From contig JAQUQV010000020.1 in the NCBI GenBank assembly GCA_028715905.1, positions 1 to 40,695 of the forward strand: a DNA stretch of 40,695 nucleotides, given 5' to 3'. This document shows, in pieces, positions 24,053-33,200 of the stretch (position 1 is the first letter of the stretch; every line of letters begins with the position of its first letter). Origin of the DNA: Kiritimatiellia bacterium. GTDB lineage: Bacteria; Verrucomicrobiota; Kiritimatiellia; JAAZAB01. The notes below the pieces were generated by a model that was given only the letters and a program-made list of their open reading frames with translations, did no database searches and had not been told where the DNA came from. Made by a program: the position numbers and the translations under genes.

Positions 24053-25126
24053 TCATTCGTCCGCCTTTCCCGCGGTCTGTCCGGCCAGGCGGATAAAGGC
24101 GTCCTCAAGGCGCGGAGCAACGGCGCGCAATGCCAGCGGCGCCAATCCCTGCCGGCGGAGTTCCCGCCCCAGTTTGTCCTCCGGCAGAACGCCCCGCCGG
24201 CAGAATATATGCAGGTTCCGGCCGAAATAGGAAACGCCCTGAACGCCTTCTATTTGCCTTATTTTTTCCCGCGCTTCAAAAAGAGACGTTTGCTCCATCC
24301 GCCCGGCGGAGGAGAACGCGGCCAGGGTCAGCTCAAAAAGGTCTTCGTCCACCGCCATTTTCTTTAATTCCCCCGGTTTTCCCAGGGCAATGAGTTTTCC
24401 CGCGGTAATGAATCCGAGCCGGTCGCACAGTTCAGCCTCGTCCAGAAAATGGGTGGTAACGAGGACGGCAATGCGGCGCGCGGCCATGGCGCGGATCATA
24501 TCCCAGAAAATACGGCGCGATATCGGGTCAATACCGCTGGTGGGCTCATCCAAAAAAAGAACCGGCGGCTCGTGCAGGATGGCGCAGGCGAGCGCCAGCC
24601 GCTGCTGAAGCGCCCCGGAAAGCGTGCCGGTGAGGTTTTTTTCAAGTCCGCCCAGCCCGCTCGCCTCAATAATCCGCGCCGCGCGGTCCCGCAGTTTTTC
24701 CCCGCAAAGCCCGTATACGCCGCCGAAAAAATTGATATTTTCAATCACGGAAATGTCCTTATACAGGCTGAATTTCTGCGACATGTAGCCGATTTGCGCG
24801 CGCACGCTTTCCGGATCGCGGCGGATGTCAATTCCATTTACGAATGCCGTTCCGGACGTCGGCCGCAACAGCCCGCAAAGCATGCGGATCGCGGTGGACT
24901 TGCCGGCGCCGTTCGGCCCGAGAAATCCGAACACCTCGCCGCGGCGAATGGAAAAAGTCAGACGGTCAACGGCCGTGAAACGCCCGAATGTTTTGGTCAT
25001 GTTTTTGGCCTCCACGGCGCAATCGTCCCGGCCGGATTCCCGCCGGACGTTGTCCGCGGAACAAGGGGAGGAAAAACGCGGCAATGATATTTCACTCTGC
25101 ATATCGGCGTTTTCAATCCCTTTCAT
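24053..25126 (-). CDS. ABC transporter ATPase, equivalent to the C-terminal half of YbhF
   Basis: 357 residues from ATG 25126, overlapping the tolC end by 14 bases; ATG 25102 is an alternative. Walker A is GPNGAGKST, the Q-loop is MSQKFSLY, the signature is LSGALQQRLALAC (the first motif deviates from LSGG), and Walker B is VLFLDEPTSGIDP, with VTTHFLDEAELCDR as H-loop. In YbhF the C-terminal half likewise carries a deviant signature before a similar QRLALAC run. It therefore corresponds to that half, separated here from the N-terminal half by tolC. The extra C-terminal domain (about 120 residues) is usual for drug-export ATPases. Confidence 0.88.
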   Translation of the reverse strand: MKGIENADMQSEISLPRFSSPCSADNVRRESGRDDCAVEAKNMTKTFGRFTAVDRLTFSIRRGEVFGFLGPNGAGKSTAIRMLCGLLRPTSGTAFVNGIDIRRDPESVRAQIGYMSQKFSLYKDISVIENINFFGGVYGLCGEKLRDRAARIIEASGLGGLEKNLTGTLSGALQQRLALACAILHEPPVLFLDEPTSGIDPISRRIFWDMIRAMAARRIAVLVTTHFLDEAELCDRLGFITAGKLIALGKPGELKKMAVDEDLFELTLAAFSSAGRMEQTSLFEAREKIRQIEGVQGVSYFGRNLHIFCRRGVLPEDKLGRELRRQGLAPLALRAVAPRLEDAFIRLAGQTAGKADE

Positions 25127-26447
25127 TTTGTCTTTCAACCGCTTCGGCTTCCGCGATTCCGCAGGCGTGTTCCAGTTCGGCGCGCGCCAGGGCGATATCG
25201 GCGGCGGCGGCGATCTGGTCAAAACCGGCGTCCGTCAGCCGGGCCTGGGCGTCCAGCACGTCCGAATGCCGCGCCAGACCGTTTTGCCAGAGGTCGGCGG
25301 CGGCTTTCAGGTCAAGCTGGGCGCTTTCCTCGGCGTGCGCCGACACGCGCGCTTTTGTAACGGCATTTTGCAGGTTGATCAGCGCCTGGCGCACTTCAAA
25401 AGCTATCTGCTCGTTCAACTGGGAAAGCTGATAACCCGCCTGGTTGGCGCGCGCCCGGGCCTCGTTTGCCTTGGCCCGGGTCAACCCCCAGTCCAGAATG
25501 TTCCAGGAAACCGAAATGCCGGCGAAGGCGTCAAACTGCCATTCGTCTTCGGGCGGTATGTTTAACGGATTGGGACGGGCGACTTCGCCGCGGAGATTGG
25601 CGTTGAGCTGCGGAAAATAACCGGCGCTCTGGATTTGAATATTTTTGCGGGCGGCATTAAGCGCGAATTGCATGGCGCGAACGTCGGGGCGGTTGGCCAG
25701 CGCGCCTTGAATCAAGTTCTCTTCGCCGCCGGCGGAAACCTGATTTTCACAGGAGGGGCGAACGGGAAAAGCCGCTTCCGGCAATGTTTTGCCGGTGAGC
25801 CGTTCAATGCCGGCGCGGCATAAAAGCGTGTAACGCAGCGCCTCCTCAAGACGCAGCCGGGTCTGATCCAGCCGGACGCTGGTAGAGAGGCGCTCGTTTT
25901 CGGTTGCCAGGCCGGCGCCGCGCAGATTGCGCATGTCGCGCTCATGCGCTTCCATCCAGGCCGTGCTGGCCCGGAAAGATTCGGCCGCGTAAAAAGCTTT
26001 TGCCCATGACCAGTAGGCGACCAGCGCCTGATAAACAATATCGGCCCGCCGGGCGGCGAAAGACGCCCGGGCGGAAAGGCGTTCTGCATCAGCCATTTGT
26101 TTCCCCCCGGAAATTTTACCGCCGGTGTAAAGCGGCTGGGAAAACATGACGCCGCCGCCGTAGCGGTCGGGAATGGCCGGAATCCGGAAATTGCCCAGGG
26201 TGTTTTCATGCAGACCCCAGTAATGGGCGGCGCGGCCATCCAGATCAAGGGATGGAAACGCGGCGGCCGCGGCCTGTTTTTTGACCGCTTCCGCCGCCGT
26301 TACCTGCTCGCCGGCTATTTTCAAGCGATAACTGTGCTCAAGGACCTCGTTGACAATCTGCCCGGCGCTGATTTCTTCGGCCGGAGAGTCCCCGGCAACC
26401 AGGCAGAAAACGGCTGAAAAAACAATCGTTAAAATATTTTTTATCAT
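25113..26447 (-). CDS. TolC-family outer-membrane efflux channel
   Basis: 444 residues. The signal peptide (MIKNILTIVFSAVFCLVAGD) is followed by two outer-membrane-efflux repeats: ASARASFAARRADIVYQALV, and the second half RPDVRAMQFALNAARKNIQI, then QSAGYFPQLN and WNILDWGLTRAKANEAR. AGGAGG lies six bases before ATG 26447. Three subunits would form the outer-membrane duct reached by the HlyD adaptor. It is unusual in lying between two ATPase genes. A perfect 11-bp inverted repeat is just upstream. Confidence 0.92.
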   Translation of the reverse strand: MIKNILTIVFSAVFCLVAGDSPAEEISAGQIVNEVLEHSYRLKIAGEQVTAAEAVKKQAAAAAFPSLDLDGRAAHYWGLHENTLGNFRIPAIPDRYGGGVMFSQPLYTGGKISGGKQMADAERLSARASFAARRADIVYQALVAYWSWAKAFYAAESFRASTAWMEAHERDMRNLRGAGLATENERLSTSVRLDQTRLRLEEALRYTLLCRAGIERLTGKTLPEAAFPVRPSCENQVSAGGEENLIQGALANRPDVRAMQFALNAARKNIQIQSAGYFPQLNANLRGEVARPNPLNIPPEDEWQFDAFAGISVSWNILDWGLTRAKANEARARANQAGYQLSQLNEQIAFEVRQALINLQNAVTKARVSAHAEESAQLDLKAAADLWQNGLARHSDVLDAQARLTDAGFDQIAAAADIALARAELEHACGIAEAEAVERQNERD

Positions 26448-26477
26448 GCTCTTCCTCCTCTGAAATTTTTATTAACT

Positions 26478-26506
26478 GAATATTGCACGAAATTTGTGCA
26501 ATATTC
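26478..26506. promoter_or_regulatory. Perfect 11-bp inverted repeat upstream of tolC
   Basis: GAATATTGCAC (26478-26488), a 7-nt spacer, then GTGCAATATTC (26496-26506). It occupies the 64-bp gap between the upstream ATPase stop and the tolC start. Symmetry and length fit a TetR-type operator; as RNA it would be a stable stem 30 bases before the start codon. No T-run follows on the minus strand. Confidence 0.55.
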
Positions 26507-26511
26507 GGGTA

Positions 26512-27456
26512 TTATGAAGCGCCGGCCGGCGGTTTCGTCCCCAGCAGCGCCACAAAAGCGTCTTCCAGCGACGGTTCGGCTTCCGCAAGAACAATGTCCC
26601 CGATCTGTTTGCCGCCAAGCCAGGCGGCGGTTTCCCGGGCGCTTTGCGCGCTGGCGCTCCAGAGCCGCAAATGGTCGCCGTACAGGACCAGGCTGGTGGC
26701 GGGGAGTCGGTCGCGCAATAACCGGTAAGCCGCCGGCGCTTCGGCACAATGCAAATCGTAGACGCGGCCCGGCATGGCCCTTTTAATTTCGTCCGGAGAC
26801 CCGGTCATAATCGCGCGCCCCTGGTGCATAAGGCTGATGCGGACGCAGCGCTCCGCCTCATCCAGATAGGGCGTGGTCATGAAAATCGTCACGCCCCGGT
26901 CCATGATAGAGGCGAGAATGTTCCAGAGTTCGCCGCGCGAGACGGGATCAACGCCGGCGCTGGGTTCGTCAAGAAAAATTATCTCCGGCGTGTGAATAAG
27001 GGCGCAGACCAACGCCAGTTTTTTTTTCATGCCGCCCGAAAGCGCGCCGGCCGCGCGCCGGCGGAACGCGGTCAGCCGCGTAAATTCCAGCAGTTCATCG
27101 CGTCTTTCCTGAAACGCGTCCACGTTGTGGATTCCGGCGGAAAATTCAATATTTTCATCCACCGTAAGGTCGCCGTAAAGGGTGAAATTCTGGGAAAGAT
27201 AACCAATCCGCCGCTTGATCATTTGGCGCTCCGTTTCCAGGTCAAAACCAGCAATCCTGCCCCGGCCGGAGGAGGGACTCAGAATTCCGCAGAGCAGGCG
27301 GATTACCGTGCTTTTACCGGCGCCGTCCGGGCCAACGAGCCCGAACATGTTTCCCTTTTCCACAGAGAGATTCAAACCGCTGACGGCTTTCAGGGAACCG
27401 AAAGATTTTGTCAGCTCCCGGGTCAGCACCGCGAGATGGCGATCATGTTCTTGCAT
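26512..27456 (-). CDS. ABC transporter ATPase, equivalent to the N-terminal half of YbhF
   Basis: 314 residues. Walker A is GPDGAGKST, the Q-loop is LSQNFTLY, the signature LSGGMKKKLALVCALIHTP is intact, and Walker B is IIFLDEPSAGVDP. D in place of N in Walker A and the SGGMKKKLALVCALI run are what the N-terminal half of YbhF/RbbA-type tandem ATPases shows. The C-terminal part (SLEDAFVALLG) is also family-typical. It should pair with the C-half ATPase at 24053. It is separated from hlyD by 61 bases; the ribosome site is weak (GCAGAGAG). Confidence 0.88.
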   Translation of the reverse strand: MQEHDRHLAVLTRELTKSFGSLKAVSGLNLSVEKGNMFGLVGPDGAGKSTVIRLLCGILSPSSGRGRIAGFDLETERQMIKRRIGYLSQNFTLYGDLTVDENIEFSAGIHNVDAFQERRDELLEFTRLTAFRRRAAGALSGGMKKKLALVCALIHTPEIIFLDEPSAGVDPVSRGELWNILASIMDRGVTIFMTTPYLDEAERCVRISLMHQGRAIMTGSPDEIKRAMPGRVYDLHCAEAPAAYRLLRDRLPATSLVLYGDHLRLWSASAQSARETAAWLGGKQIGDIVLAEAEPSLEDAFVALLGTKPPAGAS

Positions 27457-27517
27457 GGCTCTCTGCCGTTTTTTTTATGTCCGGAGCCGTGTGAAAAGCA
27501 GGCCGCGTCCGGCCGGG

Positions 27518-28480
27518 CTATGGCCCGGGGTTTGCCAAATAACCGTCCGCCGGTAGGCCGGGCTTGAAAATGCCTTCTTTGTTTTCAAGCGTGATTTTTA
27601 CGCGGTACACCAGTTTGGCGCGTTCGTCCGGGGTCTGGACATTGCGCGGCGTGAACTCAGCCGCCGGTGAAATGTAAGTTACTTTGCCCTCAAAGAAATC
27701 CGGCCGGCCGTCAATTTTCACCCAGGCCTTCCGGCCAAGCTTGACATGGCCGATGGCCGTTTCGGGAATGTAAACCGCGAGCCAGACCTCATCCAGGCGG
27801 GAGATTGTGACGAGCGGGGCCCCGGCCGGCGCGAATTCGCCATTCTCGCGCACACGGGCCGTAACCACCCCGCGCACGGAAGATGTTACCGCACAGTCCG
27901 CCACCGCTTTTTCCGTCAGCGCCAGCCGGGCCTCGGCCTGCATTACCTGCGCTTCGGCCAGGCGGATTTCCTCCTCGCGGCTGCCTTTCTCAAGCTTAGC
28001 CAGATTTTGTTCCGCGGCGGCCAGGACGGCTTTGGTGCGTTCGGCCTGGGCGGTGGCATCATCCATCTGTTTCTGGGTGGCGGTGCCGGTTTGATAAACG
28101 GAAATGATGCGGCGCAGGTCGGCCGCGGCCGACGCGGCCAGCGCCCTGGCTTCCGCGGCCTGTTCGCGCGCGCGCGCGATGTCTTCGTCCCGGCTGCCGG
28201 CCAGGAGCAGGTCAAGCTGGGCGCGCGCGACCGCAACCGCGGCTTTGGCCTCCCGGCGTTTTAACTCGTAATCGGCGGCGTCCAAACGGGCGATTATTTC
28301 GCCCGGTTTGACGAAATCGCCTTCCTCGGGCGCCAAGGCAACGATGCGTCCGGAAACCTGCGGGGCGATATCCGCTTCCGTGCATTCAATCGTGCCCGAG
28401 CCATCCGGTTTTATTCCGTTGAAATTGCAGCCGGAAAAAAAGGCCAGACTCAGCGCCATAAAGGTCGTTATTTTATTCAT
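27518..28480 (-). CDS. HlyD-family periplasmic adaptor (YbhG-like)
   Basis: 320 residues. The N-terminus ends FFSGC, a lipobox, suggesting a lipid anchor. A biotinyl-lipoyl half motif (VSGRIVALAPEEGDFVKPGE) is followed by two long helices (about residues 75-195, Ala/Glu/Arg-rich), the second lipoyl half (TSSVRGVVTARVRENGEFAP) and a beta-barrel region (PETAIGHVKLGRKAWVKIDG). It would link the permease to TolC. CGGAGGAG lies seven bases before ATG 28480. Directly upstream is a broken TetR gene, the layout of the ybhG operon with its regulator. Confidence 0.9.
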   Translation of the reverse strand: MNKITTFMALSLAFFSGCNFNGIKPDGSGTIECTEADIAPQVSGRIVALAPEEGDFVKPGEIIARLDAADYELKRREAKAAVAVARAQLDLLLAGSRDEDIARAREQAAEARALAASAAADLRRIISVYQTGTATQKQMDDATAQAERTKAVLAAAEQNLAKLEKGSREEEIRLAEAQVMQAEARLALTEKAVADCAVTSSVRGVVTARVRENGEFAPAGAPLVTISRLDEVWLAVYIPETAIGHVKLGRKAWVKIDGRPDFFEGKVTYISPAAEFTPRNVQTPDERAKLVYRVKITLENKEGIFKPGLPADGYLANPGP

Positions 28481-28498
28481 TCCTTTGCTCCTCCGGTT

Positions 28499-28792
28499 TT
28501 ATCTTTCATTCTTGCGGCGCAGGGACACTCCCGACAAAAAGAGGGCGATGATTTCTTTTTTCCGTTCGGCAAGCGAAGGCAGGCGCCAGGGGAGTTTTGC
28601 CCGGCGGAGCCGGCCGGCGGTTTCTTCGGCCTGGATTGTAAAGAGGCACATGCCGGGCAGATTCCACCAGAGCTGGATGGGGGCGAATGGCCGGAAATCT
28701 CCGCGCCGGACGCCTTCCAATGGCCAGGGGGGGCGGGATCTCTTTCCAGGAGGAGATTGGCGCGGCGCGCGTTAAAACGGCCAACGCCCGCC
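28499..28792 (-). pseudogene. TetR-family regulator remnant (C-terminal domain only, frameshifted)
   Basis: Minus-strand sequence from the slipin stop to TAA 28499. The last 73 codons read LEGVRRGDFRPFAPIQLWWN, then LPGMCLFTIQAEETAG and LAERKKEIIALFLSGVSL, a typical TetR ligand-domain end. Upstream, beyond a C7 tract (28727-28733), the matching sequence RRANLLLERDPAP is in another frame; one extra C would restore a continuous frame. The DNA-binding HTH is absent because the slipin gene begins there. It is therefore a 5'-deleted gene with a probable homopolymer frameshift, in the position of the regulator of the export operon. Confidence 0.6.
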
Positions 28793-29548
28793 TCAGACGT
28801 CTTTATTTTTTGACTTCAGAAAATAATTGATAAAATCAACCGGCAGGGGAAAGACAATGGTTGAATTCTTTTCCGTGGCGATTTCGGTGAGCGTCTGCAG
28901 GTAACGCAGCTGGACGGCCACCGGCTGGACGGCCATGACGTCGGCGGCGTCCTTCAACTTGCTGGAGGCCTGGAACTCGCCGTCGGCGTGGATCACTTTT
29001 GCCCGGCGTTCGCGTTCGGCCTCGGCCTGCTTGGCAATGGCGCGCTTCATGTTTTCGGGCAGATCAACGTCCTTGACTTCAACCGCGCTGACTTTCACGC
29101 CCCAAGGATCGGTGCGCTCGTCCATGATTTTCTGGAGCATCTGGTTTATTTTTTCGCGGTTGGAAAGCAAATCGTCCAGTTCGTGCTCGCCGAGCACCGA
29201 GCGCAGGGTGGTCTGGCCCATCTGGGAAGTGGCGTAAAGGTAATCCTCCACCGCAATGATCGCCTTGCCGGGCTCAAAAACCTGGAAATAGAGGACCGCA
29301 TTCACCTTGACCGAAACGTTGTCGCGCGTAACCACTTCCTGCGGCGGCACATCCATGGCAACCGTCCGCAAGGTTACCCGCACCATTTTTTCAAAGAGCG
29401 GGATAAGAATAATGAGGCCGGGACCGCGCACACCGACAAACCGGCCGAGACGGAAAACGACGCCCCGCTCGTATTCCCGCAGAATGCGGACGCTGTTGGC
29501 GAGAATAAAGACGACTATCGCCAGAAAAACAATCAGACCTGGACCCAT
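28793..29548 (-). CDS. SPFH/Band-7 membrane protein (slipin)
   Basis: 251 residues. One N-terminal membrane segment ([20 protein letters not shown]) is followed by the SPFH domain ([59 protein letters not shown]) and a helical tail, ending [14 protein letters not shown]. It belongs to the stomatin/slipin branch that assembles ring-like scaffolds in the membrane and is processed by its NfeD partner. AAAGGAGA precedes ATG 29548 and nfeD lies 44 bases upstream, the standard pair. The TetR remnant follows at once. Confidence 0.92.
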   Translation of the reverse strand: MGPGLIVFLAIVVFILANSVRILREYERGVVFRLGRFVGVRGPGLIILIPLFEKMVRVTLRTVAMDVPPQEVVTRDNVSVKVNAVLYFQVFEPGKAIIAVEDYLYATSQMGQTTLRSVLGEHELDDLLSNREKINQMLQKIMDERTDPWGVKVSAVEVKDVDLPENMKRAIAKQAEAERERRAKVIHADGEFQASSKLKDAADVMAVQPVAVQLRYLQTLTEIATEKNSTIVFPLPVDFINYFLKSKNKDV

Positions 29549-29592
29549 GGTATTCTCCTTTCGCTGGCCGCGCGTTTTAGCGCGGCATTTTT

Positions 29593-30885
29593 TTATTTGC
29601 TTTCTTCGGAAACGCGCAGCGTCATGCCGTCCACGCTTTCCACAACAATTTTACGGCCTGAAGAAATCGGCGTTTCGGCCACCGCGTTCCAATGCGCGCC
29701 GGCGGCGAACACCCGGCCGCCGCCGGAGTCAATAGCGGTGCGCGCTTCGCCCCTTTCGCCGATCAATCCGGCCGGCCCGCTGAACGGCCTGCGGACCAGC
29801 GCGCGGAGGGAAAGCCATGTGCCCAGCAGGAAGAATAAGCCGACCGCCAGCACCACCGGCACGATCACCTGCAGGGAAACGCGAAAGGCGGGATCGTCGT
29901 AATTAAAAAGCATAAGCGAGCCGATAAACATGGCCACCAGTCCTCCGCCGGTCAGAATGCCGTGGGTTCCGGCCTTGACATCTACGATGAGGAGAATGAT
30001 GCCGAGCACGATCAGCAGTATTCCGGCCAGGTTGACCGAGAGAGTCTGGAACGCGAAAAAAGCGAGAATGAGACAGATGGCCCCGGTTACTCCGGGCAGG
30101 ATGGCGCCCGGGTTGGCCAGCTCAAAATAAAGGCCCAGCAGGCCAAACATGAAAAGGACGTAGGCGACGTTCGGGTTGGCGACCACTTCCAGAAACCGGT
30201 CGCGCCAGTTCATGGTCAGCTCCGTGATCTGAACCCCCCGGGTTTTCAACTTGACGGAATTTTCGCCGACGACGACGCTCCGGCCGTCAATCATTTCCAG
30301 CAGGGCCGGCGTGGAAGGCGCAATCAGGTCTATCACTTTCTTTTTCAGCGCTTCCGTTTCCGAAAGCGAGACGCTTTCGCGAACGGCCGATTCGGCCCAA
30401 CTGATGTTGCGTCCGCGCTTTTCGGCGATGGAACGGATATAGGCGGCCGCATCGTGCGTGACCTTGGCGCTCATGTTGGTATCCATGGGCGCCGACTGCA
30501 TCAACGCGACGGGATGGGCCGCGCCGATGGCGGTGCCCGGCGCCATGGCGGCAACGTGCGCGGCGATGGTAATGAAGGCGCCGGCCGAGGCGGCCCGCGA
30601 GCCGGAAGGGGCCACGTAAACAACAACCGGCGCTTTTGAGGCGAGCATGCGCTTGATGATAGCGCGCATGGAGTCGTCCAGTCCGCCGGGGGTATCCAGC
30701 TCAATGACCAGGCAGGCGGCCTGCTCGGCCTCGGCCTTTTCAATGGCTTCGGTTATGAATTTTGCCGTAACCGGGCTGATGGCGCCGTTAACCCTGGCAA
30801 CCAGCGCCTGCCCGGCCATGGCGCCGGGCGCGCCGAGGAACCAGAGCGCCGCGCCGCATGCTATTATTTTGAAAAAAACATTCAC
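29593..30885 (-). CDS. NfeD-family membrane-bound serine protease
   Basis: 430 residues from GTG 30885, which starts a normal signal sequence ([15 protein letters not shown]); a TTG 30 bases upstream is possible. The ClpP-like protease domain shows [20 protein letters not shown], the nucleophile in [17 protein letters not shown], and the catalytic Lys in [13 protein letters not shown]. Five membrane segments follow, then the C-terminal OB-fold NfeD domain ([15 protein letters not shown]). Family members cleave the hydrophobic tail of their slipin. This is the long form with the protease domain. Confidence 0.92.
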   Translation of the reverse strand: MNVFFKIIACGAALWFLGAPGAMAGQALVARVNGAISPVTAKFITEAIEKAEAEQAACLVIELDTPGGLDDSMRAIIKRMLASKAPVVVYVAPSGSRAASAGAFITIAAHVAAMAPGTAIGAAHPVALMQSAPMDTNMSAKVTHDAAAYIRSIAEKRGRNISWAESAVRESVSLSETEALKKKVIDLIAPSTPALLEMIDGRSVVVGENSVKLKTRGVQITELTMNWRDRFLEVVANPNVAYVLFMFGLLGLYFELANPGAILPGVTGAICLILAFFAFQTLSVNLAGILLIVLGIILLIVDVKAGTHGILTGGGLVAMFIGSLMLFNYDDPAFRVSLQVIVPVVLAVGLFFLLGTWLSLRALVRRPFSGPAGLIGERGEARTAIDSGGGRVFAAGAHWNAVAETPISSGRKIVVESVDGMTLRVSEESK

Positions 30886-30933
30886 CGGATTGCTCGTTTG
30901 TCTTATTGCCAACAATCATCAGCTTTGTTTGGA

Positions 30934-30961
30934 ATTATTGCCTTCCGGCGGCAAATATCAA
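30934..30961 (-). promoter_or_regulatory. Candidate promoter of nfeD-slipin
   Basis: Minus strand TTGATA (30961-30956), 16 bases, then AATAAT (30939-30934), about 50 bases upstream of the chosen nfeD start. Confidence 0.45.
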
Positions 30962-30999
30962 GATTATTTTTTTATTGTTTACGGCCCCGGTGATTTTGC

Positions 31000-31029
31000 T
31001 TGAAAAACAAGCGCAAAGGGATGTATATT
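31000..31029 (+). promoter_or_regulatory. Candidate promoter of corA-thiH-thiE
   Basis: TTGAAA (31000-31005), 18 bases, then TATATT (31024-31029), 43 bases before the corA ATG. It diverges from the nfeD promoter. Confidence 0.5.
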
Positions 31030-31072
31030 ATCTGGCATTACGTTTATTGCGCCGTATTAAAAACGGAACAAG

Positions 31073-32023
31073 ATGTTAAAAGAATATCAGATTACCGGCA
31101 ACAAGGTCGTTGAATCGGATTCCTCGTCCGCCTCCATCCACGTTTATATCAATCCGGACGACGAGGAAAAAAAGCATCTCGTGGCGGCTTATCATCTGGA
31201 CGAGCACACGCTCAATTCGGCGCTTGATCCCGACGAGATTTCGCGGCTTGAATTTGAGCCGGACCACGTGGCGATGATCTACAAGCGCCCCAAGAATTAT
31301 TCATCCAAGGATCTTTTCCTTTTCAAGGTGGCGTCAACGGGCGCGTTTCTCTTTAAGGAGCACTTGATTGTGGTCATGACCGATGATATTCAGATTTTTT
31401 CCGGCAAGTCGTTTGCGCGGGTTTCCTCCCTGCTGGATGTCGCGCTGCGCCTGATCGGGCGCACCATCACGCATTTCATGGAACATTTGAAGGTAATCAA
31501 CATGATTACCGATTCGCTTGAGCAGAAAATCAACACTTCCATGGAAAACAAGTACCTGCTCAACCTTTTCACCCTGGAAAAAAGCCTCGTTTATTACCTG
31601 AGCGCCCTCAATTCCAACGCCATGCTTATCGGCAAGCTGAAAATCAACGCGGCCAAAATGGCGATGACCGGTGAAAACACGGAGCTGCTTGACGATATTA
31701 TCGTTGAAAACGACCAGTGCATCAAGCAGGCTGAAATTTATTCCACCATTCTGGCGAGCCTCATGGACGCCCGCGCGTCAATCGTCGGCAACAACCTGAA
31801 CCTGCTGATGAAGACGCTCAACATCATCACCATCAGCATCATGGTGCCAACCCTGGTGGTCAGCGTTTTTTCAATGAACGTCGCCCTGCCGATCAGCCAT
31901 CAGCACGCGGCCGCGTTCTGGTTCGTCATCTTTCTCGCGGCGGCGTCCATTTTCATTTTCATCTGGGTCTGGCGCAAAAAAATTGAGCGCAGAATTGAAC
32001 GGCGGGAAGCTGCAAAAACTTGA
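31073..32023 (+). CDS. corA: CorA-family divalent cation (Mg2+/Co2+) transporter, SMN variant
   Basis: 316 residues, normal length. The cytoplasmic alpha/beta domain is about residues 1-245, with the long helix MTDDIQIFS...MENKYLLNLFTLEKSLVYYL. Two C-terminal membrane helices follow (NIITISIMVPTLVVSVFSMN, and FWFVIFLAAASIFIFIWVW), then a basic tail. In place of the hallmark GMN at the end of the first helix it has SMN (VFSMNVALP). Since GMN forms the ion selectivity filter, this is a notable change. Its stop overlaps the thiH start (TTGA). Confidence 0.88.
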   Translation: MLKEYQITGNKVVESDSSSASIHVYINPDDEEKKHLVAAYHLDEHTLNSALDPDEISRLEFEPDHVAMIYKRPKNYSSKDLFLFKVASTGAFLFKEHLIVVMTDDIQIFSGKSFARVSSLLDVALRLIGRTITHFMEHLKVINMITDSLEQKINTSMENKYLLNLFTLEKSLVYYLSALNSNAMLIGKLKINAAKMAMTGENTELLDDIIVENDQCIKQAEIYSTILASLMDARASIVGNNLNLLMKTLNIITISIMVPTLVVSVFSMNVALPISHQHAAAFWFVIFLAAASIFIFIWVWRKKIERRIERREAAKT

Positions 32024-33138
32024 AAAGCAATCCGCCAGACTGGCTCCATCCCGCCGCCTGGACAGCCGTCAGCCGCCGGGCCGGCAACCGCGACGTGCTC
32101 AATGCAATTGAATCGGAGTCGCCCGGGCCGCGCGAACTGGCCGCCCTGTTATCCCCGGCCGCGGCTTCTTTTATTGAACCGATGGCGCAAAAAGCCCTCA
32201 GCCTGACCCGCCGTTATTTCGGGCGCACCATCGCGCTCTACGTGCCGCTTTACCTTTCAAACTACTGTTCCGGCGGCTGCGCCTACTGCGGTTTTGCCGC
32301 CGACCGGAAACATCCCCGGAAACGGCTGGAACGCGATATGATTGCGATGGAAATGGATGCCCTGCGCAAATTGGGCTTTGAGGAGATATTGCTCTTGACC
32401 GGCGAAAGAACGCCGCAGGCTGATTTCAACTATGTCCGCGAAGCCGTTGTTCTGGCGGCCGAGCGGTTCGCCATGGTAACAATTGAATCATTTCCCATGA
32501 CGATCGCCGAATACCGGGAATTGGCGGCCGCCGGATGCTCGGGAATAACCATTTATCAGGAAACTTATGACCCCGAAGTTTATTCAAAAGTTCACCGCTG
32601 GGGACCCAAAAAAAATTTCAGCAACCGGCTGGAAACGCCCGCGCGCGCGCTGGCGGCCGGCGCGCGGTTCGCCGGTCTGGGGGCGTTGCTCGGTCTGGCC
32701 GACCCGGCCGCGGAGGCCGTCTGTCTTTTTCAGCATGTTGAACATCTGCGCCGCGAACACTGGCAGGCCGGATTTTCAATTTCATTTCCGCGGATACGGC
32801 CCCAGGCCGGCGGTTTTGCGCCCGCCAATCCGGTCGGCGATTCCTTTCTGGCGCAGATGATTTTCGCTTTCCGCCTCTGTCTGCCGGAAGTTCATCTCGT
32901 GCTTTCAACCCGCGAAAAACCGGCTTTTCGCGACGCTATCGCCGGGGTCGGCATATCCAAAATGAGCATTGCCAGCAAAACGACCGTCGGCGGCTATCAT
33001 TTTGACTACCAGGCCGCCGGGGAAGGTCAGTTTGACGTGGCCGACACCCGCAGCGTCGCGTCGTTTTGCAGGACATTGGCCGGCAAGGGGCTGCAGCCGG
33101 TGTTTAAGAATTGGGATGCGGTCTACAGCGTCCGTTAA
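32020..33138 (+). CDS. thiH: Radical-SAM tyrosine lyase ThiH (2-iminoacetate synthase)
   Basis: 372 residues from TTG 32020, which overlaps the corA stop as TTGA. The radical-SAM cluster motif is C83-SGG-C87-AY-C90 (NYCSGGCAYCG). Other landmarks are ILLLTGE, GITIYQETYDPEVYSKVHRW, GLGALLGL, SFPRIRPQAG, LVLSTRE and the end GLQPVFKNWDAVYS. ThiH cleaves tyrosine to dehydroglycine for the thiazole part of thiamin in anaerobic-type pathways. thiG, thiS and thiF are not adjacent; thiE follows. No ribosome binding site is evident, consistent with coupling to corA. Confidence 0.92.
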   Translation: MKSNPPDWLHPAAWTAVSRRAGNRDVLNAIESESPGPRELAALLSPAAASFIEPMAQKALSLTRRYFGRTIALYVPLYLSNYCSGGCAYCGFAADRKHPRKRLERDMIAMEMDALRKLGFEEILLLTGERTPQADFNYVREAVVLAAERFAMVTIESFPMTIAEYRELAAAGCSGITIYQETYDPEVYSKVHRWGPKKNFSNRLETPARALAAGARFAGLGALLGLADPAAEAVCLFQHVEHLRREHWQAGFSISFPRIRPQAGGFAPANPVGDSFLAQMIFAFRLCLPEVHLVLSTREKPAFRDAIAGVGISKMSIASKTTVGGYHFDYQAAGEGQFDVADTRSVASFCRTLAGKGLQPVFKNWDAVYSVR

Positions 33139-33200
33139 TCCCGCAAACGCATGCGGGCGGCGCCGGCGGCGGCATGTTTTTACCGCGCGAATTGTTTCCG

